Counted from the first letter of the stretch, positions 17,724 to 26,771 are shown. The stretch is DNA of 64,000 nucleotides from Oliverpabstia intestinalis (GCF_009696065.1 NZ_VUMS01000014.1:1-64000); one strand, 5' to 3'. Numbers and translations are program-made. Notes: generated by a model from the sequence alone, not told the origin.

Positions 17724-17747
17724 GCAATGACCTTTTCCGGTCATTGC
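17724..17747 (-). terminator. Intrinsic terminator of the amino-acid ABC transporter operon
   Basis: A perfect 9-bp stem (gcaatgacc 17,724-17,732 / ggtcattgc 17,739-17,747) with a 6-nt loop lies 11 bp beyond the ATPase stop codon and is followed on minus by TTGTTTT. The + strand also has a T-rich flank, so it could act in both directions. Confidence 0.85.
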
Positions 17748-17758
17748 CTGTTTTTCTG

Positions 17759-18505
17759 TTACAATACTTTTGATAAGAACTCCTGCAGTCTCGGATTCTT
17801 CGGGTGTGCAAAGAATTCATCCGGTGTATTCTCTTCCTGGATCTTTCCTTCATCGATGAAAATTACTCTGGTGGCCACTTCTCTGGCGAATCCCATCTCA
17901 TGGGTAACAACTACCATGGTCATTCCTGTCTGTGCCAGTTCTTTCATGATCTCCAGTACTTCTCCGACCATCTCCGGATCCAGCGCGGAAGTCGGCTCAT
18001 CAAAGAGCATCACATCCGGATTCATCGCCATGGCACGTGCGATAGCGATACGCTGTTTCTGTCCACCGGAAAGGCTGTCCGGGTAAGCATCTGCTTTGTC
18101 CGGAAGACCCACACGGGCAAGGAGTTCTTCTGCTTTCTCAGAAGCTTCCTCTTCTTTCATCAGTCCCAGTGTCACAGGAGCCAGCATGATATTCTCTTTT
18201 ACTGTCTTATGTGGAAACAGATTGAACTGCTGAAATACCATACCGATTTTCTGACGGTGGCGGTTGATATCAACCTTCGGATCTGTAATATCCACACCTT
18301 CAAAAAGAATCTTGCCACCGGTTGGAACTTCCAGAAGGTTCAGAGAACGAAGAAAGGTAGATTTTCCGGAACCGGATGGGCCGATGACTGCTACCACTTC
18401 ACCCTGACAGATATCTGTGGTGATACCGTCCAGAACCTGATTATCATCAAACTTTTTCTCCAGTCCCTGTACCTGCAATAAAACTTTTCCTTTATTTGCG
18501 GTCAC
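17759..18505 (-). CDS. Polar amino-acid ABC transporter, ATP-binding protein (GlnQ-like)
   Basis: The protein has 248 residues with a complete ABC ATPase set: Walker [10 protein letters not shown] (about 38-46), Q-loop [12 protein letters not shown], signature [14 protein letters not shown], Walker [13 protein letters not shown] and switch His in [11 protein letters not shown]. This motif combination is typical of the GlnQ/HisP group importing polar amino acids. Its start overlaps the permease gene by 14 bp, so stoichiometry is probably coupled. It is the last gene of a binding protein-permease-ATPase operon that ends at the terminator at 17,724-17,747. The transported amino acid is not deducible. 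Confidence 0.93.
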   Translation of the reverse strand: MTANKGKVLLQVQGLEKKFDDNQVLDGITTDICQGEVVAVIGPSGSGKSTFLRSLNLLEVPTGGKILFEGVDITDPKVDINRHRQKIGMVFQQFNLFPHKTVKENIMLAPVTLGLMKEEEASEKAEELLARVGLPDKADAYPDSLSGGQKQRIAIARAMAMNPDVMLFDEPTSALDPEMVGEVLEIMKELAQTGMTMVVVTHEMGFAREVATRVIFIDEGKIQEENTPDEFFAHPKNPRLQEFLSKVL

Positions 18506-19184
18506 TTTTTCTCAACCTCCTCTCCAGTTTACCCATAAAGTATGTCAGAATCGTTACCAGCACCCAGTAAAATACTGCAGCTGCGATCAACGGTACAAAG
18601 GCTTCGTATGTACGGCTCTGTACCAGTGTCGCTGCTTTCGTGATATCCGTCATACCGATGTAACCGATGATAGATGTCTCTTTCAGCAGCACGATCATCT
18701 CATTGATCAGTGCCGGCAACACATTTTTAAATGCCTGGGGCATAATGATCAGCTTCATCGTCTGTCCGGAACTAAGGCCCAGACTCCGTCCGGCCTCCAT
18801 CTGTCCTTTATCAATGGACATGATACCCGACCGCACGATCTCCGCCACATACGCACCGGAGTTAATACCAAATGCTACACCACCAACGATAACTTCATTC
18901 ACCGAGATGGAAGCAAATATAACAAAGTTAAATATCAACACCTGAACCATCGTAGGCGTACCACGGATAACACTCAGATACACCTTACAAATCGCATTCA
19001 GCACCTTCAGCTTCCCTGTCTGCTCATAAGTCGACCGGATAATCGCCACCGTAAACCCAAGTACCACACCAATACAAAGTGCCAGCACCGTAATCAGCAA
19101 CGTATTCCGCAAACCCGTCAACCACCAACTGGAAGCCCCATTATCCACAAAATACCTGTGAACCCAATGACTTAAAGATCCCAT
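18492..19184 (-). CDS. Polar amino-acid ABC transporter, permease (HisM/GlnP-like)
   Basis: This 230-residue integral membrane protein has about five transmembrane segments. [14 protein letters not shown] opens the permease domain, and the cytoplasmic coupling helix [22 protein letters not shown] is the EAA motif that contacts the ATPase. It likely acts as a homodimer since only one permease gene is present. A long inverted-repeat element (19,341-19,473) lies between it and the upstream binding-protein gene; in such operons an intergenic hairpin commonly leaves more transcript for the binding protein than for the membrane parts. Confidence 0.92.
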   Translation of the reverse strand: MGSLSHWVHRYFVDNGASSWWLTGLRNTLLITVLALCIGVVLGFTVAIIRSTYEQTGKLKVLNAICKVYLSVIRGTPTMVQVLIFNFVIFASISVNEVIVGGVAFGINSGAYVAEIVRSGIMSIDKGQMEAGRSLGLSSGQTMKLIIMPQAFKNVLPALINEMIVLLKETSIIGYIGMTDITKAATLVQSRTYEAFVPLIAAAVFYWVLVTILTYFMGKLERRLRKSDRK

Positions 19185-19340
19185 ATCGTTTCCCTTACAC
19201 TCCTTTTACAAGGTCTTTTCGTATATTTTTCACTTCATCTCTCATATCCCGGGGATTATCTTTCACCTTACTAAACCTCACTAATATAAAAGCCATCCCC
19301 AATTGTCAGAAACTATATTTTCTTACCTCCCGCCTGCGAA

Positions 19341-19473
19341 GGTTCGCTTGATATTTCAATACGCAGACCATCTGACACGGCCGGTCCTTAGGCAGCGTAT
19401 TTTGCTGCCTTAGTACCGCTGCCAGTGTCAGCTGAGCGGGAGCGGGTCGGAGTATTGAAATATCAAGCGAACC
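19341..19473. repeat. Long inverted-repeat element with perfect 22-bp arms
   Basis: The arms at 19,341-19,362 and 19,452-19,473 are perfectly complementary over 22 bp and enclose 89 nt. The loop contains two nested helices: ctgacac (19,372-19,378) with gtgtcag (19,425-19,431), and aggcagc (19,390-19,396) with gctgcct (19,404-19,410). It fills the 309-bp gap between the binding-protein and permease genes. It has no coding capacity. It could be a miniature transposable element or an mRNA-stabilising structure. Confidence 0.85.
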
Positions 19474-19493
19474 CCACCCGGGTATCCACTCAT

Positions 19494-20276
19494 TTATTTT
19501 CTAACAATCACAACCTGAGACGCATTCGCATAAGTATCCGTAAAATCAACACTCTCTTTTCTCTCATCTGTCACAGTCATACCAGCCGCACCAAATTCAG
19601 CCTTACCACTGGAAACTGCTGCCAGGATAGATTCGAATGCCATATCGTCAATCTTCAGATCATAACCCATCTTGTCGCAGATTGCTTTCGCCATATCTGC
19701 ATCGATTCCTACGATATTATCTCCTTCTTTATACTCCCATGGCTCGAATTCTGCGTTGGTAGCCATGGTCAGAGTACCGTTGGTATACTCGGTTCCTTCC
19801 GGAGTCTCGTACTGATAGCTTCCCTGGTCATCACCGATGTAGTTTGCCATGATCTTATCCAGAGTGCCATCCTCTTTCAGTTCCTTGATGGCCGCATTCA
19901 TTTTCTCTGTCAGTTCTGTATTTCCTTTTTTCAGACAGATCGCATATTCTTCCGGTTCCCAGATATTTTCTACGATCTTCAGATCATCGTTGGCATCTAC
20001 AAACTTCTGAGCCGGCAGAGAGTCGATCACAACCGCATCGATCTTACCGGTCTTCAGAGCCTGGATGGCATCCGCACCTTTGTTATAACGTTTCATCTGA
20101 GAATCACTTGCTACTGCATCGCTGGCATAGCTGTCTCCGGTAGTACCGGTCTGCACACCGATGGTCAGATCTTTCAGATCATCAACACTGGATACCTCTA
20201 CCTGTTTTTTGCTGCCGCATCCGAACATGGATACTGCCATAATACCTGTCAGTGCAAATACAACTGCCTTTTTCAT
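19494..20276 (-). CDS. Amino-acid ABC transporter binding lipoprotein with circularly permuted domain order
   Basis: This 260-residue lipoprotein has a signal peptide ending in the lipobox VSMFGC (lipidated Cys20). It belongs to the SBP_bac_3 family, but its halves are swapped. Residues 28-148 (SSVDDLKDLTIGVQTGTTGD to GTLDKIMANYIG) correspond to the usual C-terminal half. A linker follows (about 149-166), then residues 167-260 (NGTLTMATNAEFEPWEY, IVGIDADMAKAI, GMTVTDERKESVDFTDTY) correspond to the usual N-terminal half. The new termini fall at the interdomain hinge, so the fold and ligand site can still form. The ligand-binding motifs look intact. It is first in the operon, with an aggagg SD and a good promoter. 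Confidence 0.88.
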   Translation of the reverse strand: MKKAVVFALTGIMAVSMFGCGSKKQVEVSSVDDLKDLTIGVQTGTTGDSYASDAVASDSQMKRYNKGADAIQALKTGKIDAVVIDSLPAQKFVDANDDLKIVENIWEPEEYAICLKKGNTELTEKMNAAIKELKEDGTLDKIMANYIGDDQGSYQYETPEGTEYTNGTLTMATNAEFEPWEYKEGDNIVGIDADMAKAICDKMGYDLKIDDMAFESILAAVSSGKAEFGAAGMTVTDERKESVDFTDTYANASQVVIVRK

Positions 20277-20396
20277 ACTCTTATCCTCCTGTTATTCTTG
20301 TGTACTCACGAATCTGCATATAGTTTTCCGGCTGATTCATCCTTCTGCATATCTATACAGTGTGAGTGCATTTTTATACTAATTAAAATCTTCTTT

Positions 20397-20424
20397 ATTA
20401 TAACAGCTTTTTATTTTTTTGCAA
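20397..20424 (-). promoter_or_regulatory. Sigma-A promoter of the amino-acid transporter operon
   Basis: On the minus strand TTGCAA (20,419-20,424) and a perfect TATAAT (20,397-20,402) are separated by 16 bp of A-rich DNA. The predicted leader is about 115 nt with no clear riboswitch. The promoter lies only about 40 bp from the amidohydrolase stop codon. Confidence 0.7.
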
Positions 20425-20448
20425 CCGGGAATTCCTGCCTGTAGGGTT

Positions 20449-20467
20449 CTTTTTCAGACACGCTCTA
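20449..20467. repeat. 19-nt repeat arm shared with 47,503-47,521; supplies a stop codon
   Basis: The 19 nt at 20,449-20,467 are identical to the right arm of the inverted-repeat element at 47,446-47,521. In both places the TAG stop of the adjacent minus-strand gene lies exactly at the tip of the arm. No matching left arm was found here, so this is a half copy. Confidence 0.7.
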
Positions 20468-21367
20468 AGAAAATCTTTCTTTTATCAGCCGGTCACCGTT
20501 CCGGATCCGCTTTTCCCAGTCCGGGAAGTCTTCTTCCAGAATCTCCCGAAAAGCCTGGTATTCATCAAGAAGTCCCTGACCGTGGAGGACACGATAGGCT
20601 CCGGCATCACTTCCGAGAGCAAGTTTTGCTCCGAGCTGATACCCGCGGAATAATGCTTTTTTCTGTCCTTCCCAGATGTTTTTCACTACTTGTTCCGGAA
20701 ACCGTCCGTCTCCGAGAAGATTTTTTACTGTTACTATCGTAGGTACCCAGACAGCATCGGAAGCTGCAAGTGCCTGAAGCGCATCTTCGCCGCAGAAGTT
20801 TCCATGTTCGATACTGTCCACACCTGCGAGAGCTGCTGCCCGGACTGCCTGACTGCCGTTTGTATGTGCCATGACGGGGAAACCTTCTTCATGGGCAATA
20901 TGGATCAGTTCGCGGATCTCACTGTCGGCAAGTGAAGGTTCCGTCAGGCCTCCATGAGTAAAGTCCATGATGCCGGAGATCATAATTTTCACGAAGTGTC
21001 CGCCCTGCCGGCGCAGATCCCCGATCAATTTCCTGTACTCCTGCATGGTTTCGTAACCTCTTCCCACGATCGCTCCGTAGTGCCCCTTTTTGTGAATGGC
21101 AAAGATCGGTGTCCGGTAGGTGATCCCATAGGCAGGTGCCAGTTCCATCGTCCGTTTTGATGTTCCGTAGATATCCCCGCCTTCCCGCAGCCAGGTGATT
21201 CCGTGCTTCCGGTATTCCGCAAGATGCGCGTGGATCACCTGGTCGCAGACACCATTATTCTGGTCGGCTACGGCTTTTTTATAGTCTGTGCCATTCATGA
21301 AAATGTGCATGTGGGCTTCGCCGTATGGGAATTGGTTTATTGTTTTTCTTTGTAGCTGTTGTTTCAT
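20465..21367 (-). CDS. Metal-dependent amidohydrolase
   Basis: This 300-residue amidohydrolase-superfamily protein has the N-terminal metal pair HMH (residues 19-21), then GHFVKIMISG with the bridging-lysine position, the VMAHTNG and SIEHGNF histidines and the catalytic Asp in LGSDAG. The pattern is closest to imidazolonepropionase/aryldialkylphosphatase-like cytosolic hydrolases, but the protein is shorter than the usual 380-400 residues because the N-terminal beta-sandwich part is missing. The substrate is unknown. It is monocistronic. Its TAG stop comes from a dispersed repeat arm, so the natural C-terminus may have been altered by that repeat. Confidence 0.75.
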   Translation of the reverse strand: MKQQLQRKTINQFPYGEAHMHIFMNGTDYKKAVADQNNGVCDQVIHAHLAEYRKHGITWLREGGDIYGTSKRTMELAPAYGITYRTPIFAIHKKGHYGAIVGRGYETMQEYRKLIGDLRRQGGHFVKIMISGIMDFTHGGLTEPSLADSEIRELIHIAHEEGFPVMAHTNGSQAVRAAALAGVDSIEHGNFCGEDALQALAASDAVWVPTIVTVKNLLGDGRFPEQVVKNIWEGQKKALFRGYQLGAKLALGSDAGAYRVLHGQGLLDEYQAFREILEEDFPDWEKRIRNGDRLIKERFS

Positions 21368-21541
21368 ATTCTTTATCGCCTGTCCTCGCTATCGTTACTG
21401 TTCACTCTGTGCCCAGTAACCTCATCATATTCTATTTCAATCTTTCACGTATAAAACACTTGAATTCTTTGATACAAAGTGATAATATTTAGTTAAATCA
21501 AAACTGAATCATTGGATCAATTATTGATTTGTTATGTAACA

Positions 21542-21694
21542 GAAAGCACCCACTCCAATGGTGGATGCTCCGAGTTTAGGCTTTAAATTATGTCCTTAAG
21601 GACGCGGCCTATCCTGTGGCTCAGACAGGATAGGCTTTTTTATTTTCGGTAGCATAACCTCGGGAGGCTACCTCACCCTGTCATGGGTGCTTTC
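21542..21694. repeat. Multi-stem palindromic element closed by perfect 10-bp arms
   Basis: The outer arms gaaagcaccc (21,542-21,551) and gggtgctttc (21,685-21,694) enclose several nested helices. These are an 11-bp perfect stem (21,607-21,617 / 21,625-21,635) followed by T-rich sequence on the + strand, ggtagc/gctacc (21,648-21,653 / 21,667-21,672), and the perfect palindrome gtccttaaggac (21,592-21,603). It occupies the noncoding gap between the amidohydrolase and the 3' end of the cobalamin operon. No ORF is plausible. It could be a miniature mobile element or a structured RNA. Confidence 0.75.
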
Positions 21695-21761
21695 CTTGCA
21701 TAATTTTTTTCACACATATGGTATTTTATACAAGCACATTTCTGTATTTTTCTGTTATTGT

Positions 21762-22403
21762 CTAATCTCTCCGATCATCGATCATATACAGCAACGCATT
21801 GCAAATGCACGCTGCGATATTGCTTCCGCCTTTTCTTCCCCGTGCCACGATATATGGGACATCCGCTTTCATGATCAGTTCTTTGGACTGTACCACGTTG
21901 ACGAATCCTACCGGGACACCGATGATGAGTGCCGGATTCAGTTTTCCCTCTTCGATCAGTTCGTAGAGACGTACCAGAGCAGTCGGAGCGTTACCGATTG
22001 CAAAGATCAGTGGTTTGTCCAGCTGTGCTGCCTTATCCATGCTTGCGGTGGCTCTTGTGGTTCCATTTGCCTTCGCTGTGGCTGCCACATCCTCGTCGGA
22101 CATGAAGCAGTAAACCTCTCCGCCGTAACGGGCGAGGGCACGTTTGTTGACGCCGGATCTGCCCATCTGGGTATCCGTAACGATACAGGCACCCTGGCGG
22201 ATCGCATCCATGGCTTTTGCCACAACATTGTCAGAAAAACACAGACTGTCCGCATATTCAAAGTCTGCACTTGTATGGATACAGCGTTTGATGATCAGTT
22301 CTTTGTCCGGGTCCAGTTTCCGGTCGCCCAGTTCTTCCGTGATGATCTCAAAGCTTCTGCGTTCAATATCTCTTGGTTTTACATTTTCCAGTTCTATTTT
22401 CAT
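21762..22403 (-). CDS. cbiC: Cobalt-precorrin-8 methylmutase
   Basis: This 213-residue CbiC/CobH-family protein starts IELENVKPRDIERRSFEII. It includes the active-site His region in IIKRCIHTSADFEYAD and the terminal VARGRKGGSNIAACICNALL. It moves the C11 methyl group to C12, converting cobalt-precorrin-8 to cobyrinate before amidation. Oddly, it is the last gene of the operon although its step precedes CbiA. It lies 3 bp after cbiP. No simple intrinsic terminator is visible downstream; the structured element at 21,542-21,694 is the next feature. Confidence 0.95.
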   Translation of the reverse strand: MKIELENVKPRDIERRSFEIITEELGDRKLDPDKELIIKRCIHTSADFEYADSLCFSDNVVAKAMDAIRQGACIVTDTQMGRSGVNKRALARYGGEVYCFMSDEDVAATAKANGTTRATASMDKAAQLDKPLIFAIGNAPTALVRLYELIEEGKLNPALIIGVPVGFVNVVQSKELIMKADVPYIVARGRKGGSNIAACICNALLYMIDDRRD

Positions 22404-22406
22404 AAC

Positions 22407-23918
22407 TTATACCCCTGCTTCCAGAATCTCATATATTGCCTTCATATCCAGATGTTCCCGCAGCGCTGCTGCCAGAATATCGTACTGTGTCTCCTTGAAT
22501 GTCTGAAAATCCACACCTTTCATCTCTGAGGTATCAATTCCCTTCTTTTTTCCCAGTGCCCGGATCACAGCCTCCGCCACACCTTCTTTGTCAAATACAC
22601 CGTGAACATAGGTGCCATAGACACGGGAAGTATACGCACCATCCTGTTTTTCCTCTGTGGTCTTTGCATGATCCCGGATCGTTGTCAGCGGGGATGCCCC
22701 TTCATGTAAAGTCGTCACACCCATATGAATCTCATACCCTTCCAGCTCCACGCCGGAAAGCTGGGAAAGTTCGCCCTCTACCTGTCCGAATATACCACTG
22801 ACTCTGGTTCTGGTCTTTCCGTCTGCAAATACGGTATCCATCGGAAGCAGTCCCATCCCTTTCATGGTTCCGCCCGCTTCCACACCGTCCGGATCGGAAA
22901 GTGTTTCCCCTAACATCTGGTAGCCGCCGCAGACACCGAAGATCACTGTTCCTGCTGCTGCCAGTTTGAGGACTGCCGCCTCCATGCCGCTCTCCCGCAT
23001 CCACTGCAGGTCTCCCATAGTATTCTTTGTTCCCGGGAGAATCACCATATCCGGATGCTTCAGTTCATGGATATGCTTTACATATCGAAGAGACACACCC
23101 GGAATATTTTCAAATGGATTAAAATCTGTAAAGTTAGAAATCCGCGGAACCCGGATCACTGCGATATCGATCTGTCCCACCTCCTGCTGACTGTCAAACC
23201 GCTCCGTCAGACTGTCTTCGTCTTCCACCTCGATCTGCAGGTACGGTGCCACGCCAACTACCGGGATGCCGCTTCGTTCTTCCAGCATCTCCACACCGGG
23301 ATCAAGAATGGTTTTGTCCCCTCGGAATTTGTTGATGATCAGACCCTTTACCATCTCTTTTTCCTCATCTTCCAGAAGCATCACCGTACCGATCAGCTGG
23401 GCAAATACACCGCCGCGGTCGATATCTCCGACCAGAAGCACCGGTGCTTTTGCAAGCTTTGCCATACCCATATTGACGATATCATCCTGCTTTAAGTTAA
23501 TCTCCGCCGGACTTCCCGCGCCTTCAATGACAATGATATCGTTTTCTGCTGCCAGCGTATCATAGGCCTTCATAATATCCGGAATCAATTTCTTTTTGTA
23601 TGCGAAATAATCCCGTGCACTCATATTTCCAAGGACTTCACCATTTACGATCACCTGGCTGCCCACATCATTGGTTGGCTTTAACAGGATCGGATTCATC
23701 AGAACAGACGGTCTGATGCCTGCCGCTTCCGCCTGCATCACCTGTGCCCGTCCCATCTCCAGTCCTTCTTCTGTGATAAAGGAATTCAGTGCCATATTCT
23801 GTGATTTAAACGGTGCCACCCGATAGCCATCCTGTTTAAAGATCCGGCACAGTCCGGCTGCCAGCAGGCTCTTTCCTGCGTTGGACATGGTTCCCTGTAT
23901 CATAATTGCTTTTGCCAT
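22407..23918 (-). CDS. cbiP: Cobyric acid synthase
   Basis: This 503-residue protein is full length for CbiP/CobQ. The N-terminal ATP-binding domain begins [20 protein letters not shown] with [10 protein letters not shown]. The C-terminal class I glutamine amidotransferase domain has the nucleophile in [13 protein letters not shown] and the catalytic His in [10 protein letters not shown]. It amidates positions b, d, e and g of adenosylcobyrinate a,c-diamide using glutamine and ATP. It sits 3 bp after cobD and 3 bp before cbiC. The enzyme needs an adenosylated substrate, and the adenosyltransferase is not in this window. Confidence 0.96.
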   Translation of the reverse strand: MAKAIMIQGTMSNAGKSLLAAGLCRIFKQDGYRVAPFKSQNMALNSFITEEGLEMGRAQVMQAEAAGIRPSVLMNPILLKPTNDVGSQVIVNGEVLGNMSARDYFAYKKKLIPDIMKAYDTLAAENDIIVIEGAGSPAEINLKQDDIVNMGMAKLAKAPVLLVGDIDRGGVFAQLIGTVMLLEDEEKEMVKGLIINKFRGDKTILDPGVEMLEERSGIPVVGVAPYLQIEVEDEDSLTERFDSQQEVGQIDIAVIRVPRISNFTDFNPFENIPGVSLRYVKHIHELKHPDMVILPGTKNTMGDLQWMRESGMEAAVLKLAAAGTVIFGVCGGYQMLGETLSDPDGVEAGGTMKGMGLLPMDTVFADGKTRTRVSGIFGQVEGELSQLSGVELEGYEIHMGVTTLHEGASPLTTIRDHAKTTEEKQDGAYTSRVYGTYVHGVFDKEGVAEAVIRALGKKKGIDTSEMKGVDFQTFKETQYDILAAALREHLDMKAIYEILEAGV

Positions 23919-23921
23919 GAT

Positions 23922-24965
23922 TTATCTCCTCACTTTCCGAATCTTTTCTAATAATTGTTCGTTTTCTGTATGCAGCTTCACTGCGATCCGGTAACATCCT
24001 TTCCAGAGTCCTGGATAATTGCTGCAGTCCCGGATCATCACACCTTCCTGCAGAAGTTTTTCATACAGATCAGGCTCTCCCTCAAAAAACAGATAATTTG
24101 CCTGGGAGTCCAGCACCGGATATCCCATTTTCATCAGTCCCTCCCGCAGGAATTGCCGTTCCTGAAAGATCAGTGTTCTCGCCTTCTCCACATAAGCTGT
24201 CTCTCTCAGCGCCGCAGTTCCGGCTTCCTGCGCCGGTGTGGATACATTCCACGGCTGCAGCTGAGCTTCGATCTGCGTCATCAGTGTTTCGCCGGACGTA
24301 ATTCCATAGCCCAGTCGTAATCCTGCCATCGCATATCGTTTGGTAAATGCTTTCAGAAGAAACAGATACTTCTTTCCTTTCAGTTCACCTTTTAAGGTAT
24401 GTACTTCCGGTTCCGGAACAAAATCAAGAAAACATTCATCCACCACCAGATAGATCTGTCGTTTTTCGCAGAGGGTTACAATCTTTCGAAGAAGTTTCGG
24501 ATCCATCAGAATACCGGTCGGGTTGTTTGGGTTACACAGAAAAACCATTTGCAGATCTTCTTTTTGCAGTCTGTCCAGAATCCTGTCCTGCAAAGTAAAT
24601 CCATCTTCTTTTTTCAGGATCTCTCTGTTCACCTCACATCCCACAGCTTCCAGTGCCTGGGCATATTCTGCAAAGGTAGGTGCCAGTACCAGCGCTCTTT
24701 TCGGCTTTACCGCCTGCACCAGTGCAAAGATCAGTTCTGCCGCCCCGTTTCCACAGATCAGCCATTCCACCGGAACCTGTTCATATTCCGCCAGCGCCTG
24801 CTTCAGCTTTTCCTGACAGGCATCCGGATAATGGCAAACCCGTTCCATGCTGTCTTTTGCCGCCCGGATGACCCCGGGCGGTGTTCCAAGCGGATTGATA
24901 TTCGCTGAATAATCCAGCACATCCGGGTGGCGGTAGATATCTCCGCCATGTATGTATTCTTTCAT
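23922..24965 (-). CDS. cobD: L-threonine-O-3-phosphate decarboxylase (CobD, class I/II aminotransferase fold)
   Basis: This 347-residue PLP enzyme begins HGGDIYRHPDVLDYSANINPLGTP, the typical start of CobD rather than of HisC. The PLP lysine lies in LKAFTKRYAMAGLRLGYG, and VFLCNPNNPTG and VVDECFLDF complete the fold-type I signature. It makes (R)-1-amino-2-propanol phosphate, the linker that CbiB attaches to cobyric acid. Its position 3 bp before cbiP and next to cbiB supports this over histidinol-phosphate aminotransferase. Confidence 0.93.
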   Translation of the reverse strand: MKEYIHGGDIYRHPDVLDYSANINPLGTPPGVIRAAKDSMERVCHYPDACQEKLKQALAEYEQVPVEWLICGNGAAELIFALVQAVKPKRALVLAPTFAEYAQALEAVGCEVNREILKKEDGFTLQDRILDRLQKEDLQMVFLCNPNNPTGILMDPKLLRKIVTLCEKRQIYLVVDECFLDFVPEPEVHTLKGELKGKKYLFLLKAFTKRYAMAGLRLGYGITSGETLMTQIEAQLQPWNVSTPAQEAGTAALRETAYVEKARTLIFQERQFLREGLMKMGYPVLDSQANYLFFEGEPDLYEKLLQEGVMIRDCSNYPGLWKGCYRIAVKLHTENEQLLEKIRKVRR

Positions 24966-25097
24966 GAGTCCGTTGTTTCTCCTTTTTGTATCTGTTTTTT
25001 CTTTTATTGGTACAATTGTAACTATTCAGTAGGTAGCATTCTGCGAATCGTTTTGGCATGTTTATGTCAAAATGCCATCACCGCAGTTACGGTATAT

Positions 25098-26066
25098 TTA
25101 TATAAATACGCAGACCAGAACACGCACCAGTCCAAATATCACAAGTGACAGTACCGTTCCTGCATACATCAGTTTGTGAGATCTTATGATATCCTCAATC
25201 TCTACTTTCCGGATCGGATCACCGATATATGGTTTTTTATGCAGTTCTCCAAAATACCAGGCATCTCCTGCCAACTGGATATCCAGTGCACCGGCCATCA
25301 CAGCTTCTGTCTGCGCAGAGTTCGGGCTGGCGTGTTTTCTTCGGTCGCGAAGATAGATTTTCTTTGCATTTTTTCCATCCATACCGATCAGCCAGGCTCC
25401 TGCGATCATCAGCCAGGCGGAAAGTCTTGCCGGAATATAATTCAACACATCATCCAGTTTTGCCGCCGCTGTTCCAAAATACCGGTACCTGTCGTTCACA
25501 TAACCCACCATGGAGTCCATGGTATTCACACTTTTATAGGCAAAGCCCAGCACTGCGCCGCCGATCATCATGTAAAACAGCGGGGCAATGATACCGTCGG
25601 AAGTATTCTCTGCAACGGTTTCAACTGCTGCTTTGGTTACACCTTCTTCGGTCAGATTCTGCGTGTCACGTCCCACGATCATCGATACAGCATAACGGCT
25701 TTTTTCAATATCTCCGGTCTGCAGCGCATCGTAGACTTTTTTACTCTCGTCACGAAGGGATCTTGCCGCCAGCAGCTGGTAGCACATAAAGCTCTCCAGC
25801 GCCACCCCAAGCCAGGTGCGCAATCCATACGCCAGATGCAGGATCAGCCATGGGACAAAAGACGAAGCCGCCACGATTCCCACCACCAGCAATCCTCCGG
25901 CGATCCGTTCTCCTGTTTTTGTTTTCGGAAATATCTTCCGCAGGATCCTCTCTAAAAATGTAATCCCATGCCCGATGATACGCACCGGATGATACAGCCA
26001 TCTGGGATCCCCAAAACACAGATCCATAAGGAATCCCAGTACTACTGCAAGTAATGTCCACTTCAT
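25098..26066 (-). CDS. cbiB: Adenosylcobinamide-phosphate synthase
   Basis: This 322-residue polytopic membrane protein of the CbiB/CobD family has LGFLMDLCFGDPRWLYHPVR near the N-terminus, ENTSDGIIAPLFYMMIGGA in the middle, and MDSMVGYVNDRYRYFG with RKHASPNSAQTEAVMAGAL. It joins aminopropanol (or its phosphate) to adenosylcobyric acid. The gene is separated by 74 bp from cobC upstream and 132 bp from cobD downstream; the latter gap has a short hairpin but no clear terminator. Confidence 0.95.
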   Translation of the reverse strand: MKWTLLAVVLGFLMDLCFGDPRWLYHPVRIIGHGITFLERILRKIFPKTKTGERIAGGLLVVGIVAASSFVPWLILHLAYGLRTWLGVALESFMCYQLLAARSLRDESKKVYDALQTGDIEKSRYAVSMIVGRDTQNLTEEGVTKAAVETVAENTSDGIIAPLFYMMIGGAVLGFAYKSVNTMDSMVGYVNDRYRYFGTAAAKLDDVLNYIPARLSAWLMIAGAWLIGMDGKNAKKIYLRDRRKHASPNSAQTEAVMAGALDIQLAGDAWYFGELHKKPYIGDPIRKVEIEDIIRSHKLMYAGTVLSLVIFGLVRVLVCVFI

Positions 26067-26140
26067 CTTTTCTTCCTCTTTCTGTAGCCATCTGCTTTTT
26101 TGCAGTAACGCCTTTTCTATTTCTGTTCTTATTATCTACA

Positions 26141-26755
26141 CTACTGTTGTTTTGTCATTTGTATCGGATTTACCACACGCAGCACCGGCTGCTGTCCTGA
26201 CGCATCGCTCCACGCGGCCGGATCTGTTTCTGCTTCATATCCTTCTCCGTTGCCCACATGCCATTCATAAAAGGCTTTTTTTCTATCTGCGAATCGTTCC
26301 AGCACTGCCATGATAATGCCACCATGGACGACAAAAGCAGCGGATTCTGTTCCATCTTCCGCGCAGAGCTTCAATCCTTCCAGGAATCCCTGACAGGCCC
26401 TGTCCCGAAATTCCTGTGGATCTTCCCCTCCCGGGAAGGGCAGGGTTGCATTGCTGTCCACCCACGCCTGATACTCGGCATCACCGGTCATTTCCTTCCA
26501 GTTTTTGTTTTCGAATCTTCCGAAATCACACTCTCTCAGGTTCTGAATCACCTGCTGCTCCTGGCCCGGATAGATACAGGCCGCTGTCTGACGGCAGCGA
26601 AGCAGGGGACTTACAAAAAGTCTTTCTGCTTTCGGATAGTTCTGTTTTTTCAGCTGTTCCTGATCCTCTTCCAGAACCGGTTCATCGGTGATCCCGATAT
26701 AGCGATTCAGCTGATTCCCGGGTGTTTTCCCATGCCGGATCAGATATATTCTCAT
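26141..26755 (-). CDS. cobC: Histidine phosphatase, probable alpha-ribazole-5'-phosphate phosphatase
   Basis: The protein has about 204 residues from the preferred ATG at 26,755, which has aaggagaaaa in front; a longer frame to 26,806 would overlap the upstream gene and lacks an SD. The RHGKTPGN motif places the phospho-accepting His at residue 8. SPLLRCRQTA and the second catalytic His in FVVHGGIIM fit the phosphoglycerate-mutase-like phosphatases. In this operon it most likely removes phosphate from alpha-ribazole-5'-P or from adenosylcobalamin-5'-P. The substrate is assigned by context. Confidence 0.85.
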   Translation of the reverse strand: MRIYLIRHGKTPGNQLNRYIGITDEPVLEEDQEQLKKQNYPKAERLFVSPLLRCRQTAACIYPGQEQQVIQNLRECDFGRFENKNWKEMTGDAEYQAWVDSNATLPFPGGEDPQEFRDRACQGFLEGLKLCAEDGTESAAFVVHGGIIMAVLERFADRKKAFYEWHVGNGEGYEAETDPAAWSDASGQQPVLRVVNPIQMTKQQ

Positions 26756-26771
26756 CTGTTTTCTCCTTTTC

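Noticed and set aside
17572-17853. Minus-strand 93-codon frame between transporter and capsule cluster
   Set aside because: It overlaps the ATPase gene, runs through the terminator and the palindromic repeat, and shows no domain.
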